A DNA stretch of 64,000 nt from Paraburkholderia unamae (lineage in GTDB: Bacteria > Pseudomonadota > Gammaproteobacteria > Burkholderiales > Burkholderiaceae), in NCBI RefSeq assembly GCF_003268775.1, contig NZ_QLSU01000038.1, positions 1 through 64,000 of the forward strand, written 5' to 3'. Positions 16,934 through 25,030 of the stretch are shown here, one piece after another. A program made the translations under genes and the position numbers. The notes under the pieces were generated by a model, which did no database searches, was not told where the DNA came from, and was given only the letters and a program-made list of their open reading frames with translations. Every line of letters begins with the position of its first letter. Within the stretch, counting starts at the first letter, position 1.

Positions 16934-18382
16934 ATGCAAACAGACAACAACGTAGCGCCGTTCGCGCGCATCGACGAAGCCGCCGCGCTCGCGCACGAAG
17001 CCCAGGCGACTTACGGCGCGGCTTCGCGCGCGGTGCGCAGCGCCCTGCTGCGGGGCCTCGCCGACGCGCTCGAACGCGACGTCGCCCAGCTCGTCGCCAT
17101 CGCCGATGAAGAAACCTCGCTCGGCGCGGCGCGTTTGAACGGCGAAGTCGCACGCACGGCGTTCCAGTTGCGCGGCTTTGCCGAGCGCGTGGACGCGGGC
17201 GTCGCCCATCGCCACGTCGACGACGCGGCTGTGCCCGGTGCGCCGCCCGCAGGCCGCCCGCATCTCACGCGCGTGCAGATCCCGCTCGGACCTGTCGCAA
17301 TGTTTTCGGCGAGCAATTTCCCGTTCGCGTTCTCGGTGCTCGGCGGCGATACGGCGTCGGCGCTCGCAGCGGGTTGCACGGTGATCGTCAAGCCGCACTC
17401 GGGCCACCCCGAACTCTCGCGCCGCGTGCATGCGCTGGCCGCCGGCGTGTTGCGCGAACAGGGCCTGCCGCAAGGCGTGATCGCGTTCGTCGATCAAGCG
17501 TCGCGCGAAGCGGCCGTGCATCTCGTGGGCCATGCCGATGTCGCGGCGGTGGCGTTCACGGGTTCGTACCAGGGCGGCGTGGCCCTGTGGCGCGCGGCCA
17601 ATGCGCGCCGCCGGCCGATTCCGTTCTACGGCGAACTCGGCTCGATCAACCCGCTCGTGGTGCTCCCGCAAGCGCTCGCCGAAGGCGTCGACACGCCCGC
17701 CGCCACGCTTGCCGCGTCCATCACGGCGGGCTGCGGTCAGTTCTGCACGAGCCCCGGCTTGATCCTCGTTCGCGACGATGCCGACGGCGAACGTTTCGCG
17801 CAAGCGCTGGCCCAGGCCTTGTCCGCGCTGAAGCCCCATGCGATGCTCACGGCCGCCATGCGCCGTGGCTTCGAAAGCGCGAGCGCGCATGTCGCAAGTC
17901 AGGCGGGCGTGCGCGTGCGTCTTGCCGCGCCCGAGCAAAACGAAGAAGCCGCCGCACCCGCGCCCCGTCTTTTCGAAACCGACGCGCAAACGTTCATCGC
18001 GAACGCGGCGCTGCATGAAGAGATGTTCGGCCCCGCCGCATTGATCGTGAAGGTGCGCGACGAAGCGCAAACGCTCGACGTGCTGGGCGCCGTGGAAGGT
18101 TCGCTCACGGTCACGCTGTGGGGTGCGCAGGCCGATACGCCCGGGAATCGCGCGCTTGCCGCCGCTGCGCAACGCATCGCGGGGCGCGTGCTGTTCGGCA
18201 GCGTGCCGACCGGCGTCGCCGTGTGCGACGCGCAGCAGCACGGCGGCCCGTGGCCCGCTTCGACGCAACCGCAAACCACCTCGGTGGGTTATGCCGCGAT
18301 CGAGCGCTTCCTGCGCCCGGTTGCGTTGCAAGATGCGCCGCAGTGGGCGATCGACGCGACTAGCGGTACGGCTGGAGCGTAA
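16934..18382 (+). CDS. Aldehyde dehydrogenase, probable alpha-ketoglutarate semialdehyde dehydrogenase
   Basis: This is a 482-residue NAD(P)-dependent dehydrogenase. It has the catalytic Cys271 in CGQFCTSPG, the general base Glu234 in YGELGSINP, Asn128 in SASNFP, Lys153 in IVKPHSGHP and the FTGS nucleotide loop near 208-211. The HSGHPE and GQFCTSPG forms are typical of the branch that oxidises alpha-ketoglutarate semialdehyde, the last step of non-phosphorylative pentonate and hexarate breakdown. GGAG lies about 10 nt before ATG 16934-16936. Its frame is open upstream through the FAH gene, which is a shadow. Together with the FAH protein it would turn a keto-deoxy sugar acid into alpha-ketoglutarate. 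Confidence 0.9.
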   Translation: MQTDNNVAPFARIDEAAALAHEAQATYGAASRAVRSALLRGLADALERDVAQLVAIADEETSLGAARLNGEVARTAFQLRGFAERVDAGVAHRHVDDAAVPGAPPAGRPHLTRVQIPLGPVAMFSASNFPFAFSVLGGDTASALAAGCTVIVKPHSGHPELSRRVHALAAGVLREQGLPQGVIAFVDQASREAAVHLVGHADVAAVAFTGSYQGGVALWRAANARRRPIPFYGELGSINPLVVLPQALAEGVDTPAATLAASITAGCGQFCTSPGLILVRDDADGERFAQALAQALSALKPHAMLTAAMRRGFESASAHVASQAGVRVRLAAPEQNEEAAAPAPRLFETDAQTFIANAALHEEMFGPAALIVKVRDEAQTLDVLGAVEGSLTVTLWGAQADTPGNRALAAAAQRIAGRVLFGSVPTGVAVCDAQQHGGPWPASTQPQTTSVGYAAIERFLRPVALQDAPQWAIDATSGTAGA

Positions 18383-18410
18383 GCGAGCCCGTCTTCGATA
18401 GATGTAGCGC

Positions 18411-18452
18411 AAAAAAGCGGAGACCGGATTTGAAACCCGGTCTCCGCTTTTT
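18411..18452. terminator. Intrinsic terminator after the aldehyde dehydrogenase
   Basis: GCGGAGACCGG (18417-18427) pairs with CCGGTCTCCGC (18437-18447) in a perfect 11-bp stem. A run of six A precedes it and five T follow, so it can serve both this operon and the converging LysE gene. Confidence 0.92.
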
Positions 18453-18528
18453 GCATGTGGATGCGTCGCGGCGGTTGGCCCGGTGTTGCCAGGACAATCC
18501 GCTCAGGATCGCCGGGCGTCCCCCTGTT

Positions 18529-19161
18529 TCATCTCCGGCTTGCCATCGCAAGCCGGATCGCGAGCCCCGCGAACACCGTTCCAAGCAGATACTGCGCAAG
18601 CCTCGATTGACGCCGCCCTCCCATCAATCGACGCACCACACGGCTCGCTCCCACGATCACCACGCCATTCACAACGAAACCGATCGCATTGAGCACGGTG
18701 GCCAGCATCAATATCTGCAAGGCGACGGAGCCGTCTTGCGGGCGCACGAATTGCGGAAAAAGCGCGAGCACGAACAGGGCCATCTTGGGATTGAGCAGAT
18801 TCGTCAACAACCCTTGCCGGAAAATCCGTCCCAATGACTTTCGAGCGGATGTCGTCGCGGCCGACGCGATGGTTGCATTCGCCCGGAATGTTTTCCAGGC
18901 GAGGTAGAGCAGATACGCGGCGCCGGCGAAGCGAACCGCGTCGTAAGCGGCCGGCACGGCCAGAAACAACTCGGAGAGCCCAAACGCGGCCGCCATCGCG
19001 TGACAGTAGGTGCCCGCCTGAATGCCGGCCAGCGAGGCGAAGCCCGCGGCGCGCCCCTGGCTCACGCTCCTCGAAGCGATCAGCAGCATGTCCGGGCCGG
19101 GTGTCATCGTCAGAGCAAGGCAAGCGCCGGAAAAGAGCGCGAGCGTAGATAGACCGAGCAT
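18529..19161 (-). CDS. LysE/RhtB-family amino acid exporter
   Basis: This is a 210-residue membrane protein with five to six hydrophobic helices. TMTPGPDMLLIASRSVSQGR near residues 18-37 and GLLTNLLNPKMALFV near the middle are the two signature blocks of the LysE superfamily, whose members export amino acids or homoserine lactones. ATG 19159-19161 has AAGGGA upstream; an ATG seven codons earlier lacks the family start. It follows an IclR regulator on the same strand by 118 bp and may be its own unit. Substrate unknown. Confidence 0.92.
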   Translation of the reverse strand: MLGLSTLALFSGACLALTMTPGPDMLLIASRSVSQGRAAGFASLAGIQAGTYCHAMAAAFGLSELFLAVPAAYDAVRFAGAAYLLYLAWKTFRANATIASAATTSARKSLGRIFRQGLLTNLLNPKMALFVLALFPQFVRPQDGSVALQILMLATVLNAIGFVVNGVVIVGASRVVRRLMGGRRQSRLAQYLLGTVFAGLAIRLAMASRR

Positions 19162-19279
19162 GGGAATCCCTTTTGTTGGCAAGGCACAAAAGGGATCTCA
19201 GTCTATTGAAGAGGCGCGGTCCGGTCAAACCCCGCAAGCCGGCCGCGCGCCGGCCTGCGCGCGCGAGGGCGTCGCCCGC

Positions 19280-20158
19280 TCAAGCCACCGGCTTTGCAAG
19301 CGCAAATGCATGCGGCCCGGCGTAGCCAAGCAGCGCCGACACTTCCGCCGCGCCGCGCGCGATCAGCGCCTTGAAGCGTTCCATGCCCGGCACGCCGCGG
19401 CTCACGGGCGTGCCCATCACGAGCGTCGCAATCACCGCACCCGACTCGTCGCGTATCGGCGCGGCGAAGCCCACCACGTCGGCGGAGCTTTGCTCGACCG
19501 TGGCCGCCACGCCGGTTTCCGCCACGTCCTTGATGATGGCTTTCAGCTCGCGCTTGAGCGTGCGCGTGGCGGGCGTGTGCGCACGCAGGTCGGCCGTGCG
19601 CAAATACTCGGCCTGCTGCGCCTCGCTCATCGCCGCGAGCAGCACGCGCCCGCCCGATGACGAAAACAGTTCGCGCCGCTCGCCGATGCCCGCGATAAAA
19701 CGGATCGCGCTGCGGCTTTCCGCCGACATCACATAGACCATGGAAGGCCGGTCGCTCGCGAGCTGGCCGATCAGGATCGTCTCCCCCGCCTCCAGCGCGA
19801 GGCGCTCCATCACGGGCCGCGCGATCTCGGGAAAACGCCGCTGGGCGACGATGGCCGCGCCAAGCTTGAACGCTTCCACGCCTAGCGCGTACTTGCCGCC
19901 GTTGTGCGCGAGGTAATGCGCGTGCGTGAGCGCGCGCAGCAGCGCGAGGAGGCTGGTCTTCGGCGTCGCGCTCAACTCCGCGAGTTCGGTGAGCGTGGCG
20001 CCTTGCGGGTGGTCGGCGAGTATGCGCAGGACCTGCACGATACGCGTCGTGGCGCGCGGGCCGGGTGACGCTGTCGTGGCGTCGGTGCCCGGCTCACGGT
20101 CTTCGGGGTGGCGCGGCATGGATCGATTGACGGTTGAACGGTGCGAAAAATTATACAT
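19280..20158 (-). CDS. IclR-family transcriptional regulator
   Basis: This is a 292-residue IclR regulator: N-terminal winged helix (RIVQVLRILADHPQGATLTE through TPKTSLLALLRAL, about residues 39-75) and a C-terminal GAF-like ligand domain including SSSGGRVLLAAM and a conserved GVAATVEQSSADVVGFAAPI region. ATG 20158 has AGGGCGA upstream; ATG 20119 (MPRHPEDREP) is a reasonable alternative without a clear ribosome site. It lies 80 bp downstream of the CoA-transferase gene and is the best candidate to bind the repeated TTCGGAA-type motifs at 23075-23260. Confidence 0.92.
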   Translation of the reverse strand: MYNFSHRSTVNRSMPRHPEDREPGTDATTASPGPRATTRIVQVLRILADHPQGATLTELAELSATPKTSLLALLRALTHAHYLAHNGGKYALGVEAFKLGAAIVAQRRFPEIARPVMERLALEAGETILIGQLASDRPSMVYVMSAESRSAIRFIAGIGERRELFSSSGGRVLLAAMSEAQQAEYLRTADLRAHTPATRTLKRELKAIIKDVAETGVAATVEQSSADVVGFAAPIRDESGAVIATLVMGTPVSRGVPGMERFKALIARGAAEVSALLGYAGPHAFALAKPVA

Positions 20159-20238
20159 GTCGCCCTGCCCTCGAAATGCGTGTTATCGGGCCGCGCGCGG
20201 CGGCCGGTGCGTGCCCGGATGGCGCGAGGGGATCTCCC

Positions 20239-21618
20239 TCAGACGGCCGCCTCTTGCGCGCCGCGCTCGCACACCTGGGCGCTTGCACCGACCGCGCCGC
20301 TCGCGCACAGCGCGTCGATGCGCGCGGCGTCGAGGCCGAGCAGGCCGTCGAGCAGCGTGCGCGTGTGCTCGCCCAGCAGCGGCGGCGCCATGTCGTATTC
20401 CACGGGAGTCGCCGAAAGCCGCAGCGGACTCGCCACGCTGGGCGAGGTGCCCGCCAGCGGATGCGCGATGCGGCGCACCGCTTCGCGCGCGAGCGCCTGC
20501 TCGGAGCCGAACGCCTGCGCCACGTCGTTGATCGGCCCGCACGGCACGCCGCACGCTTCGAGCGCGGCGATCCAGGCGTCGCGCGTGCGGGTGAGGAACG
20601 CCTTTTCGAGCACCGGCAAAAGCAGCGCGCGATTCACGCTGCGCGCGCTGTTGGTGGCGAAGCGCGGATCGGCCGCCAGTTCGTTCATTGCCATCGCGCC
20701 GCACAGCGAGCGGAACTGGCTGTCATTGCCGCACGCGAGAATCAGGTGTCCGTCGCTCGCCGCGAAGGTCTGGTACGGCACGACGTTCGGATGCGCGTTG
20801 CCCAGCCGGCGCGGCGCTTCGCCCGTGCACAGGTAGTTCATCGACTGGTTCGCGAGCATCGCGAGCTGGCAGTCGAGCAGCGCGATGTCGATATGCTGGC
20901 CAAGGCCGCTGTGCTCGCGCTCGATCACGGCGGCGAGCACGCCCGTTGTCGCATACATGCCGGCCATGAGGTCCGTGACCGCCACGCCCACCTTTTCCGG
21001 GCCGCCGCCGGGCGCGCCGTCGGGTTCGCCCGTGATGCTCATGAGACCGCCCATGCCCTGGATCAGGAAGTCGTAGCCCGCGCGGTGCGCGAGCGGCCCG
21101 GTCTGGCCAAAGCCCGTGACCGAACAGTAGATGAGCCCCGGGTTGAGCGCCGCGAGGCTTTCATAGTCGAGGCCGTACTTCTTCAGGCCGCCCACCTTGA
21201 AGTTTTCCACCAGCACGTCGCACTGGCGCGCGAGTTCGCGAATCAGCGCGGCGCCTTCGGGCGCGGCGATATCCACGGCCATCGAGAGCTTGCCGCGGTT
21301 CGCGCACTGGTAGTAGGCGCTTTCCACCGTGTCGCGGCCGGCTTCGTCGCGCAGGTAAGGCGGCCCCCACGAACGCGTTTCGTCGCCGCTGCCGGGCCGC
21401 TCGATCTTGATCACCTGCGCGCCGAGATCCGCGAGATTCTGCGTGCACCACGGCCCGGCCAGCACGCGCGAAAGATCAAGCACGCGGATGCCTTCGAGCG
21501 GGCGGCGCCGGCCGCCGCCCTGCGGGGGTACCTCTCGTGCTTCCTGTGCTTGCGGGCTTGTCTTTGCCTGCGCTTCGCTGGATTGCGATGCCGCCGGGTG
21601 CCTCGTTTGTTGCTGCAT
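20239..21618 (-). CDS. CaiB/BaiF class III CoA-transferase
   Basis: This is a 459-residue CoA-transferase that would move CoA from a donor thioester onto a carboxylic acid through a covalent aspartyl intermediate. The family opening GIRVLDLSRVLAGPWCTQNLADLGA is at about 43-67, GYDFLIQGMGGLMSITG at 181-197, and the likely catalytic aspartate is D216 in VAVTDLMAG. About 40 N-terminal residues are a Gln/Pro/Gly-rich extension not typical of the family; the start has GAGG 9 nt upstream. It lies 72 bp after an MHS transporter, suggesting uptake then CoA activation of one acid. Confidence 0.92.
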   Translation of the reverse strand: MQQQTRHPAASQSSEAQAKTSPQAQEAREVPPQGGGRRRPLEGIRVLDLSRVLAGPWCTQNLADLGAQVIKIERPGSGDETRSWGPPYLRDEAGRDTVESAYYQCANRGKLSMAVDIAAPEGAALIRELARQCDVLVENFKVGGLKKYGLDYESLAALNPGLIYCSVTGFGQTGPLAHRAGYDFLIQGMGGLMSITGEPDGAPGGGPEKVGVAVTDLMAGMYATTGVLAAVIEREHSGLGQHIDIALLDCQLAMLANQSMNYLCTGEAPRRLGNAHPNVVPYQTFAASDGHLILACGNDSQFRSLCGAMAMNELAADPRFATNSARSVNRALLLPVLEKAFLTRTRDAWIAALEACGVPCGPINDVAQAFGSEQALAREAVRRIAHPLAGTSPSVASPLRLSATPVEYDMAPPLLGEHTRTLLDGLLGLDAARIDALCASGAVGASAQVCERGAQEAAV

Positions 21619-21690
21619 GTGAAATAACCTCTGCCTGGATTTCTGGACTACACCTTCCGTTCTTGCCTGCGCGCGTGGCGCGAAGCGCGC

Positions 21691-22998
21691 TCAATCGAGC
21701 GGCTTGCCGTTCGTCTCGGGCATGCGCCAGTAAGCGATCAGGCTCACCGCCGCGCCTGCGCACACGTAGGCGAGAAACCAGCCCTCGCGCTGCTGCGCCT
21801 GGAGCCACGTCATGAGATAGGGCGTCGTGCCGCCGAGCAGCGCGACCACGAGGTTGTACGCCGCGCCGATGCCGATGCCGCGCACCTGCGTGGAAAAGAG
21901 CTCGGCCATGATCGCCGGGGCGATGGCCGAATACAGCCCATAGGTCAGCAGACCGAAGCTTTCCACGAGCAGCATCGACGTGATGCTCGGGCCGATGGCG
22001 CGCACCACCGGATAGAGGAACACGAGGTATGCCGCTGCGAACACCATCAACTGCGGACGGCGCCCGAAACGGTCCGACAACGCGCCGAAGAACGGTTGCG
22101 CGATCATGAAGATGGCGATGCTCAAGCTGCTCGCCAGGAAGGCGTCGGCGGGCGTGGCGCCGGCGTGGCGGATCGCGTAGATCGGCATGAAGCTGATGAA
22201 CAGATAGAAGCTGAACGCGCCCAGCACGCTGATGCCCACGAGGCGCAGAACGGCGGTGCGATAGTGCGTCCACGTCCACCACAGCGAGCGGCGCTCGATG
22301 CGGCCTGCGCGGCGCATCTGCTCGAACGCGTGCGTCTCGCCCACGTTGCGGCGCATCCAGAAGCCCGCGAGCGAGCCGCAGCCGCCAATGAAGAACGGAA
22401 TGCGCCAGCCCCATGCCATGAGTGCCTCCTTCGACATCACGTTCGTCATCACGCTGGCCAGCGCCGAAGCGAGCAGCAGGCCCGCCGCGATGCTGAAGAA
22501 CAGAAAGCTGCCGTACAGGCCGCGCCGTTTCGCGGGCGCGGATTCCGCGAGGAACGTGGTGGCCGCACCATATTCGCCGCCCACGGAAAGCCCTTGCACC
22601 ATGCGCAGCACGGTCATGAGCACGGGCGCGAACACGCCGATCGTGGCATAGGTGGGCAACACCGCGATCAGGAGCGACGAACCCGCCATCATCATGATGG
22701 TGAGCGTGAGCGCGGCGCGCCGCCCGAAGCGATCGGAAAAGCCGCCGATCACCCAGCCGCCCAGCGGCCGCATGAAAAAGCCCACCGCGAACACGGCGAA
22801 GGTCGCGAGCAGCGACGCCGTATCGCTATCGGCGGGAAAGAACTGCTTGCCGAAGTAGATCGCGAAGGTCGTGTACACCGACCAGTCGAACCACTCCACC
22901 ACGTTGCCGACGCTGCCGGCGAATATGACACTGGCCATGCGGCGCGGCGCCGCTTCGGCGCCCGCGCCCGCCTGCGCGATCTCGGGATTGGCGTTCAT
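21691..22998 (-). CDS. MHS-family MFS transporter
   Basis: This is a 435-residue proton symporter. Signatures are SVGNVVEWFDWSVYTTFA near residue 29-46, GGFSDRFGRRAALT and GLSVGGEYGAATTFLAE. AGGAG lies upstream of ATG 22996-22998. It is the first gene of a leftward set with the CoA-transferase and IclR genes, and faces the MaoC/acyl-CoA dehydrogenase operon across a 307-bp control region. It probably imports the acid that the CoA-transferase activates. Confidence 0.93.
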   Translation of the reverse strand: MNANPEIAQAGAGAEAAPRRMASVIFAGSVGNVVEWFDWSVYTTFAIYFGKQFFPADSDTASLLATFAVFAVGFFMRPLGGWVIGGFSDRFGRRAALTLTIMMMAGSSLLIAVLPTYATIGVFAPVLMTVLRMVQGLSVGGEYGAATTFLAESAPAKRRGLYGSFLFFSIAAGLLLASALASVMTNVMSKEALMAWGWRIPFFIGGCGSLAGFWMRRNVGETHAFEQMRRAGRIERRSLWWTWTHYRTAVLRLVGISVLGAFSFYLFISFMPIYAIRHAGATPADAFLASSLSIAIFMIAQPFFGALSDRFGRRPQLMVFAAAYLVFLYPVVRAIGPSITSMLLVESFGLLTYGLYSAIAPAIMAELFSTQVRGIGIGAAYNLVVALLGGTTPYLMTWLQAQQREGWFLAYVCAGAAVSLIAYWRMPETNGKPLD

Positions 22999-23074
22999 CC
23001 TGCTTGTCTCCTTTGCTCCTGGGCTTCGGTTTTATCGAATCGTTCTGGTTATCGTGCCGGTCGTTCGGCGTGGT

Positions 23075-23260
23075 TCGGAATTTAGCACTGGATTCTAAAT
23101 TCGGAACGAATTGTGCGCCTGGCGTATACCCTTTGGGATCTGAAATTTTCGCCAATTCGTCTTTATAAACAGCAACTTATGACCTCCAGAACGCCCTCTT
23201 TGTCTGTTCCGATATTCGAACAACATTGCCGATATCGGAACTCGACTCTAGAATCGGAAC
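23075..23260. promoter_or_regulatory. Divergent control region with five TTCGGAA/TCGGAAC motifs
   Basis: The 307-bp gap between the MHS transporter and the MaoC gene holds repeated operator-like motifs. TTCGGAA occurs at 23074-23080 and TTCGGAAC at 23100-23107; AATTCG-GAA-CGAATT (23098-23112) is a perfect 15-bp dyad. GAATTTAG (23078-23085) and CTAAATTC (23095-23102) are inverted arms. GTTCCGATAT (23206-23215) is inverted relative to ATATCGGAAC (23232-23241). TCGGAAC recurs at 23235-23241 and 23254-23260, 19 bp apart. CCGATATCGG (23229-23238) is palindromic. The spread near both start sites suits control of both operons by one regulator, probably the IclR protein at 19280-20158. Confidence 0.6.
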
Positions 23261-23305
23261 ACGACATCGGCGCAGCGCGCCAACCATCACTGGAGGAAGA
23301 CAGGC

Positions 23306-23779
23306 ATGACGACGACACACGAAAACGCCCAACTGCTCGGACGCGGCTTCTACTGGCAAGAGTTGCAGGCAGGCCAGCGCTTTCGCACGTTCCGGCGCAC
23401 GGTCACCGAAACCGATCTCGTGAATTTCATTTCTGCCACGGGCATGCTCGAAGCGATTTTTATCGACGCGGATTTCGAGCACGGCGCCATGAGCGGCCGC
23501 CCCGTGCCGGGCGCGCTCACGAGCGGGCTGATCGAAGGTTTGCTGTTTCAGACCATGGTGCAAGGCACCGGGCTCGCCATGCTCGAGTTCTCGATGAAGG
23601 CGCACGCGCCGGTGCTGGTGAACGACACGATCTACGGCGTAGTGGAAGTCGAGGAAGTGAAGCCCACCTCCAAGCACAACCGCGCGGTCGTGACGAGCCG
23701 CGTGGAAGTGCTCAACCAGCGCGACGAACTCGTGCTCTCGTACACGGTCAAGCGCATGCTCGCGGGCCGCCCCGAATGA
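23306..23779 (+). CDS. MaoC-like hotdog-fold protein (catalytic dyad not evident)
   Basis: This is a 157-residue hotdog-fold protein of the MaoC dehydratase family. The FYWQELQAGQRF start and VTETDLVNFISATG match the family, and the GRPVPGALTSGLIEGLLFQ helix follows. The usual (R)-hydratase motif with Asp and His after the SATG segment is replaced by MLEAIFIDADF, so the catalytic Asp/His pair is not seen. It may work as a heteromer, act on a different substrate, or be structural. TGGAGGAAGA lies upstream of ATG 23306-23308. It is the first gene of an operon with two acyl-CoA dehydrogenase genes, 57 bp before the first. Confidence 0.82.
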   Translation: MTTTHENAQLLGRGFYWQELQAGQRFRTFRRTVTETDLVNFISATGMLEAIFIDADFEHGAMSGRPVPGALTSGLIEGLLFQTMVQGTGLAMLEFSMKAHAPVLVNDTIYGVVEVEEVKPTSKHNRAVVTSRVEVLNQRDELVLSYTVKRMLAGRPE

Positions 23780-23836
23780 GCGCGCAAGCGCCCGATCCAT
23801 ACGCATTGCCTGGAACTGCCAACTAAGCAGCACGCC

Positions 23837-25003
23837 ATGACCGATCCATTCAAACTCAGAACCATTCCGCCCGAAGACGAGGCCTTGCGCGCTCCCGTGC
23901 GCGCCTTCCTCGCCGATGCCCTGAAGGGCGTGCCGCCCGCCGTGCGCGCGCGCTCGTGGCTTGGCTTCGACGCCGACTTCAGCCGCCAGCTCGCCGCACG
24001 CGGCTGGGTCGGCCTCACGCTGCCGCGCGAGTATGGCGGCGGCGGGCGCAGCCCGTTTGCGCGCTTCGTGCTTGTCGAGGAACTGCTCGCCGCCGGCGCG
24101 CCGGTTTCGGCGCACTGGATTGCCGACCGCCAGAGCGGCCCGCTCATCGCACGCTACGGCACGCCAGGGCAGAAGGCGTTCTACCTGCCGCGCATCTGCA
24201 AGGCCGAGGCGTTTTTCTGTATCGGCATGAGCGAGCCGAATGCGGGCTCCGACCTCGCAAGCGTGCGCACGCGCGCCGAGCGCACGGCCACCGGCTGGCG
24301 TCTTTCGGGCCGCAAGATCTGGACGACCAACGCCCCGCACTCGCACTACATGATCGCGCTCGTGCGCACCTCGGGCGTGCCCGAGGACCGGCACCGCGGG
24401 CTCTCACAACTGATCGTGGACCTCTCGCTGCCTGGCGTCCATGTCGCGCCGATCCGCGACCTCACGGGCGACGCGCACTTCTCCGAAGTCACGTTCGACG
24501 ACGTGGAATTGCCCGCCGACGCGCTGATCGGCTCCGAAGGCGCAGGCTGGGAACAGGTGAGCGCCGAACTCGCGTTCGAACGCAGCGGCCCCGAGCGCAT
24601 CTATTCGAGCATCGTGCTGCTCGAAGAATGGGCGCATACGTTGCGCGAGGCCAAGCGCACGAAGCAAGCGCCGGTGAGCGAAAGCGATCGCCGCACGCTC
24701 GGCGCGTTCGTGACCGAACTGGCCACGCTGCGCGCGATGTCGGTGGCCGTGACGGGCCAGCTTGCCGATGGCGCGAGCCCCGCCACCCAGGCCGCGCTGG
24801 TGAAGGACCTGGGCACGAGCTTCGAGCAAAGCGTGCCCACGCTGATCGGCGACGCGCTCGGCGCGCATCCCCAGCAAGCCGTGACGCCCGAGCTTGCCGG
24901 CACGCTCGACTACGTGACGAAAATCGCACCGTCGTATTCGCTGCGCGGCGGCACGCGCGAGATCCTGCGCGGCATGATCGCGCGCGGTCTCGGACTGCGC
25001 TAA
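23837..25003 (+). CDS. Acyl-CoA dehydrogenase, FAD-binding subunit type
   Basis: This is a 388-residue acyl-CoA dehydrogenase. GMSEPNAGSDLASVRTRAE (130-148) and KIWTTNAPHSHYM are the flavin and substrate loops, and RGGTREILRGMIARGLG closes the protein. The usual C-terminal catalytic Glu (YEGT) is Gly here. A glutamate at 248 (LAFERSGPER) is in the place used by the isovaleryl/long-chain and actinobacterial FadE26-type enzymes. With the next gene it resembles the two-subunit dehydrogenases of steroid side-chain breakdown. It probably oxidises the CoA ester made by the CoA-transferase. Confidence 0.92.
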   Translation: MTDPFKLRTIPPEDEALRAPVRAFLADALKGVPPAVRARSWLGFDADFSRQLAARGWVGLTLPREYGGGGRSPFARFVLVEELLAAGAPVSAHWIADRQSGPLIARYGTPGQKAFYLPRICKAEAFFCIGMSEPNAGSDLASVRTRAERTATGWRLSGRKIWTTNAPHSHYMIALVRTSGVPEDRHRGLSQLIVDLSLPGVHVAPIRDLTGDAHFSEVTFDDVELPADALIGSEGAGWEQVSAELAFERSGPERIYSSIVLLEEWAHTLREAKRTKQAPVSESDRRTLGAFVTELATLRAMSVAVTGQLADGASPATQAALVKDLGTSFEQSVPTLIGDALGAHPQQAVTPELAGTLDYVTKIAPSYSLRGGTREILRGMIARGLGLR

Positions 25004-25030
25004 AGGGAGAAGAACATGGAGGAGAACACC

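Noticed and set aside
25016..25030. Earlier ATG for the second acyl-CoA dehydrogenase subunit
   Set aside because: The five extra codons are the GGAGGAG ribosome site of the ATG at 25031.
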